From Parvularcula sp. (lineage in GTDB: Bacteria; Pseudomonadota; Alphaproteobacteria; Caulobacterales; Parvularculaceae): a stretch of 8,346 nucleotides of DNA. The DNA is taken from positions 1 to 8,346 of the forward strand of contig DNZB01000066.1 in NCBI GenBank assembly GCA_003506635.1, written 5' to 3'. The notes beneath the pieces are model-generated. The model was not told where the DNA came from, made no database searches, and was given only the letters and a program-made list of their open reading frames with translations. Positions within the stretch are counted from its first letter, which is position 1. Each line of letters starts with the position of its first letter. The translations under genes were made by a program, and so were the position numbers. Below are positions 6,104-8,346 of the stretch, in pieces.

Positions 6104-7264
6104 ACAATGAAGCCGGGCGCTCGCCCCGCACGACCCTATTTTTCCTCCGGCCCCTGCGCCAAGCGCCCTGGCTGGTCCCCTGAAAAGCTTGGAACCGCCA
6201 CCCTCGGGCGCTCGCACCGCGCAAAGCTCGGCAAGTCGCGCCTCAAGGAAGCGATCGACCGCACCCGCGCCGTGCTGGAGGTTCCGGCGGATTATCGCAT
6301 CGGCATCGTGCCGGCGTCAGACACGGGCGCCTTTGAAATGGCGATGTGGTCGATGCTCGGCGCGCGGCCGGTCACGATGCTCGCCTGGGAGAGCTTCGGG
6401 GAAGGCTGGGTGACGGACGCCGTCAAACAGTTGAAGCTCGACGCCGGCGTCATGTCGGCGCCCTATGGCGCGCTGCCCGACGTGTCGAAGGTTGATCCCG
6501 ATACGGACATTGTCTTCACCTGGAACGGCACGACCTCCGGCGTGCGCGTGCCGGATGCGGACTGGATCGCCGCGGACCGCAAGGGGCTGACGATTTGCGA
6601 TGCGACCTCGGCGGCGTTCGCCCAGGCGCTCGACTGGCCGAAGCTCGATGCCGTGACCTTCTCCTTCCAGAAGGCGCTCGGAGGGGAGGGCGCGCACGGT
6701 GTCTTGGTCCTCAGCCCGCGCGCGGTCGAACGGCTGGAGACCTATAAGCCGGCCTGGCCCCTGCCGAAAATCTTCCGCCTGACGAAAGGCGGCAAGCTGA
6801 TCGAGGGCGTCTTTGAAGGCGAGACGATCAACACGCCCTCGATGCTCGTCATCGAGGACTGGATCGACGCGCTGGAATGGGCGGCGGGAATCGGCGGCCT
6901 GAAGGAGCTGATCCGCCGCGCGGATTCAAATCTCCACGCGATCACGCAATGGGTCGAGCGGACGCCCTGGGTCGATTTCCTGTGCGCCGACCGGCGCGCG
7001 CGCTCAAACACCTCGATTTGCCTCAAGATCGTCGATCCGGCGGTCGCCGCGCGGGGCGAGGAGAAACAGCGCGCCTTCGTCAAGGAGATGGAGGCGCTCC
7101 TGGCGGCGGAAAAGGCCGCCTTTGACATCGGCGGTTATCGCGACGCGCCGCCCGGCCTTCGCATCTGGGGCGGCGCGACCGTCGAGCGCGCCGATATCGA
7201 AGCGCTGTGCCCGTGGCTCGATTGGGCGTTCGCGGAAACAAAGCGCGTGAATGGTCAATCGTGA
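6101..7264 (+). CDS. serC: Phosphoserine aminotransferase
   Basis: SerC is a PLP enzyme that transfers the amino group of glutamate to 3-phosphohydroxypyruvate, giving 3-phosphoserine, the second step of serine synthesis. The 387 residues match the alphaproteobacterial/Methanosarcina-type family rather than the E. coli type. Motifs: [14 protein letters not shown] (12-25), [10 protein letters not shown] (36-45), [14 protein letters not shown] (71-84), [11 protein letters not shown] (141-151), Asp167 in ICDATSAAF (contacts the PLP pyridine N), the Schiff-base Lys191 in [14 protein letters not shown], and NTPSML (244-249). ATG 6101 is chosen over ATG 6107 because the ribosome site GGAG (6090-6093) is 7 nt before it. 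The frame is open far upstream to 5675, but that part is antisense to the transporter and is not gene. The last residues (VNGQS) are encoded by an inverted repeat that runs into the spacer, so the C-terminus may be recently altered. Confidence 0.96.
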   Translation: MTMKPGARPARPYFSSGPCAKRPGWSPEKLGTATLGRSHRAKLGKSRLKEAIDRTRAVLEVPADYRIGIVPASDTGAFEMAMWSMLGARPVTMLAWESFGEGWVTDAVKQLKLDAGVMSAPYGALPDVSKVDPDTDIVFTWNGTTSGVRVPDADWIAADRKGLTICDATSAAFAQALDWPKLDAVTFSFQKALGGEGAHGVLVLSPRAVERLETYKPAWPLPKIFRLTKGGKLIEGVFEGETINTPSMLVIEDWIDALEWAAGIGGLKELIRRADSNLHAITQWVERTPWVDFLCADRRARSNTSICLKIVDPAVAARGEEKQRAFVKEMEALLAAEKAAFDIGGYRDAPPGLRIWGGATVERADIEALCPWLDWAFAETKRVNGQS

Positions 7265-7325
7265 ATGGCGAATAGTCTCGCCGTACGCTGACAGCCCATT
7301 CACGATTTCACCATTCACTATTCAC
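7247..7325 (+). repeat. Long imperfect inverted repeat at the serC/serA junction
   Basis: GTGAATGGT (7247-7255) pairs with ACCATTCAC (7310-7318), and ATCGTGAATGG (7258-7268) pairs with CCATTCACGAT (7296-7306). That is 20 bp of stem with one small internal loop and a 27-nt apical loop. Each arm contains the 8-mer GTGAATGG (or its complement) twice, and a further variant CTATTCAC follows at 7318-7325, so the arms are themselves made of short direct repeats. The left arm includes the final serC codons and stop. It lacks a T-run, so it is not a standard terminator. In RNA it would separate serC from serA. Confidence 0.8.
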
Positions 7326-7337
7326 GGAATCTCACCC

Positions 7338-8346
7338 ATGCCCAAAGTCCTCATTTCCGACGAACTTTCCGAAACCGCCGTCAACATCTTCAAGGAACGC
7401 GGGCTCGACGTCACCTATGAGCCGCGGCTCGGCAAGGACAAGGACAAGCTTTTGTCCGTGATCGGACTTTATGACGGCCTCGCCGTGCGCTCGGCTTCGA
7501 AGGCGACGGCGGCGGTGATCGCCGCCGGCAAGAACCTCAAAGTCATCGGCCGCGCCGGCATCGGCGTTGACAATATCGACATTCCGGCGGCGACGGCGGC
7601 GGGCGTCGTCGTCATGAACACGCCCTATGGCAATGCGATCACCACGGCGGAGCACGCGATCGCGATGATGTTCGCCGCCGCCCGCCAGATCCCGCAGGCG
7701 AGCCAGTCGACGCACGCCGGCAAGTGGGAGAAATCGCGCTTCATGGGCGTCGAACTCTACGGCAAGACGCTCGGCGTCATCGGCTGCGGCAATATCGGCG
7801 GCATCGTCGCCGACCGCGGCGTCGCGCTGAAAATGCGGGTGATCGCCTTTGATCCCTATCTCACCGACGCGCGCGCGGTGGAGCTAGGCGTCGAAAAGGT
7901 CGATCTCGACGCGCTGCTCGCGCGCGCCGACATCATCACGCTGCACACGCCGCTGACCGAGCAGACGAGGAATATTCTCTCCGCGAAAGCGCTCGCGAAA
8001 ACGAAGAAAGGCGTCATCATCGTCAACTGCGCGCGCGGCGGCTTGATCGACGAGGCTGCGCTGAAAGCGGGGCTCGACAGCGGCCATATCGCGTCGGCGG
8101 CGCTTGACGTCTTCGCGGCGGAGCCGGCGACGGAGCACCCGCTTTTCGGTCATGACCGCGTCGTCGCGACGCCCCATCTCGGCGCCTCCACCAACGAGGC
8201 GCAGGAAAATGTCGCGATCCAGATCGCCGAACAGATGGCGGACTATCTGATGCGCGGGGCGGTGACGAACGCGCTCAACATGCCCTCGATCACCGCGGAG
8301 GAAGCCCCGCGCCTGAAGCCTTACATCAAGCTCGCTGAAAACCTCG
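7338..8346 (+). CDS. serA: D-3-phosphoglycerate dehydrogenase, N-terminal 336 residues (3' end outside window)
   Basis: SerA oxidises 3-phosphoglycerate to 3-phosphohydroxypyruvate with NAD, the first committed step of serine synthesis. The frame is open from ATG 7338 to the window edge. Visible: substrate-domain RSASK (51-55) and GRAGIGVDNID (71-81), the Rossmann motif GCGNIG (149-154) with the NAD-ribose Asp172 in FDPY, and the catalytic triad Arg233 in NCARGG, Glu262 in AAEP and His280 in TPHLGAST. The segment NALNMPSI (311-318) followed by a further domain is typical of the long form (about 525-530 residues, with an extra regulatory domain and a C-terminal ACT domain), so serine feedback is plausible but lies outside the window. 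The ribosome site is weak (CGGA at about 7325-7328, 9 nt before ATG), right after the inverted repeat. It is probably co-transcribed with serC. Confidence 0.97.
   Translation, partial: MPKVLISDELSETAVNIFKERGLDVTYEPRLGKDKDKLLSVIGLYDGLAVRSASKATAAVIAAGKNLKVIGRAGIGVDNIDIPAATAAGVVVMNTPYGNAITTAEHAIAMMFAAARQIPQASQSTHAGKWEKSRFMGVELYGKTLGVIGCGNIGGIVADRGVALKMRVIAFDPYLTDARAVELGVEKVDLDALLARADIITLHTPLTEQTRNILSAKALAKTKKGVIIVNCARGGLIDEAALKAGLDSGHIASAALDVFAAEPATEHPLFGHDRVVATPHLGASTNEAQENVAIQIAEQMADYLMRGAVTNALNMPSITAEEAPRLKPYIKLAENL

Noticed and set aside
7332..8177. Minus-strand open frames opposite serA (7332-7715 and 7884-8177)
   Set aside because: Both are antisense to clear serA coding sequence with all catalytic motifs. 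Their translations are Arg/Asp-rich and unlike known proteins.

Overview
The window is GC-rich (roughly two thirds G+C by eye), densely coded chromosomal DNA that looks like an alphaproteobacterium, most likely from the Hyphomicrobiales (rhizobial/methylotroph side). The main reasons are the gap-pgk-class I aldolase order, a SerC of the alphaproteobacterial/Methanosarcina type, a serC leader RNA in front of serC-serA, and small palindromic intergenic repeats of the 'TTCATCC...GAAGGATG' kind that I remember from that order. The genus is not resolved.

Layout: (1) 1-2748, plus strand: the 3' part of gap (glyceraldehyde-3-phosphate dehydrogenase), then pgk (TTG start, ribosome site overlapping the gap stop), then a eukaryote-like class I fructose-bisphosphate aldolase. 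The genes are 9 and 18 nt apart and look like one operon for the middle of glycolysis/gluconeogenesis (or the reductive pentose phosphate cycle, if the host has one). (2) 2753-2950, minus strand: a 65-residue two-helix membrane protein of unknown function, tail-to-tail with the aldolase. (3) 3028-3831, plus: thiD for thiamine pyrimidine salvage/synthesis, divergent from the small gene. (4) 3832-4079: a non-coding stretch holding two inverted copies of a palindromic repeat. (5) 4080-4967, plus: a PhzF-family isomerase-like protein, overlapping tail-to-tail by 16 bp with (6) 4952-5932, minus: a ten-helix EamA/DMT-family exporter. (7) 5933-6100: intergenic region with the serC leader. (8) 6101-7264 serC and 7338-8346 (cut by the window edge) serA, plus strand: the first two enzymes of serine synthesis from 3-phosphoglycerate, in reverse reaction order, separated by a 73-nt spacer with a long inverted repeat that starts inside the serC coding region.

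Metabolically the two ends connect: the gap-pgk-fba enzymes control the 3-phosphoglycerate pool from which SerA and SerC draw. The window is mostly housekeeping DNA. I see no phage, insertion sequence, CRISPR array, tRNA, rRNA or defence system. The points worth a second look are the RNA leader, the two kinds of palindromic repeat, a palindrome inside the transporter's first codons, and the small cysteine-containing membrane protein.
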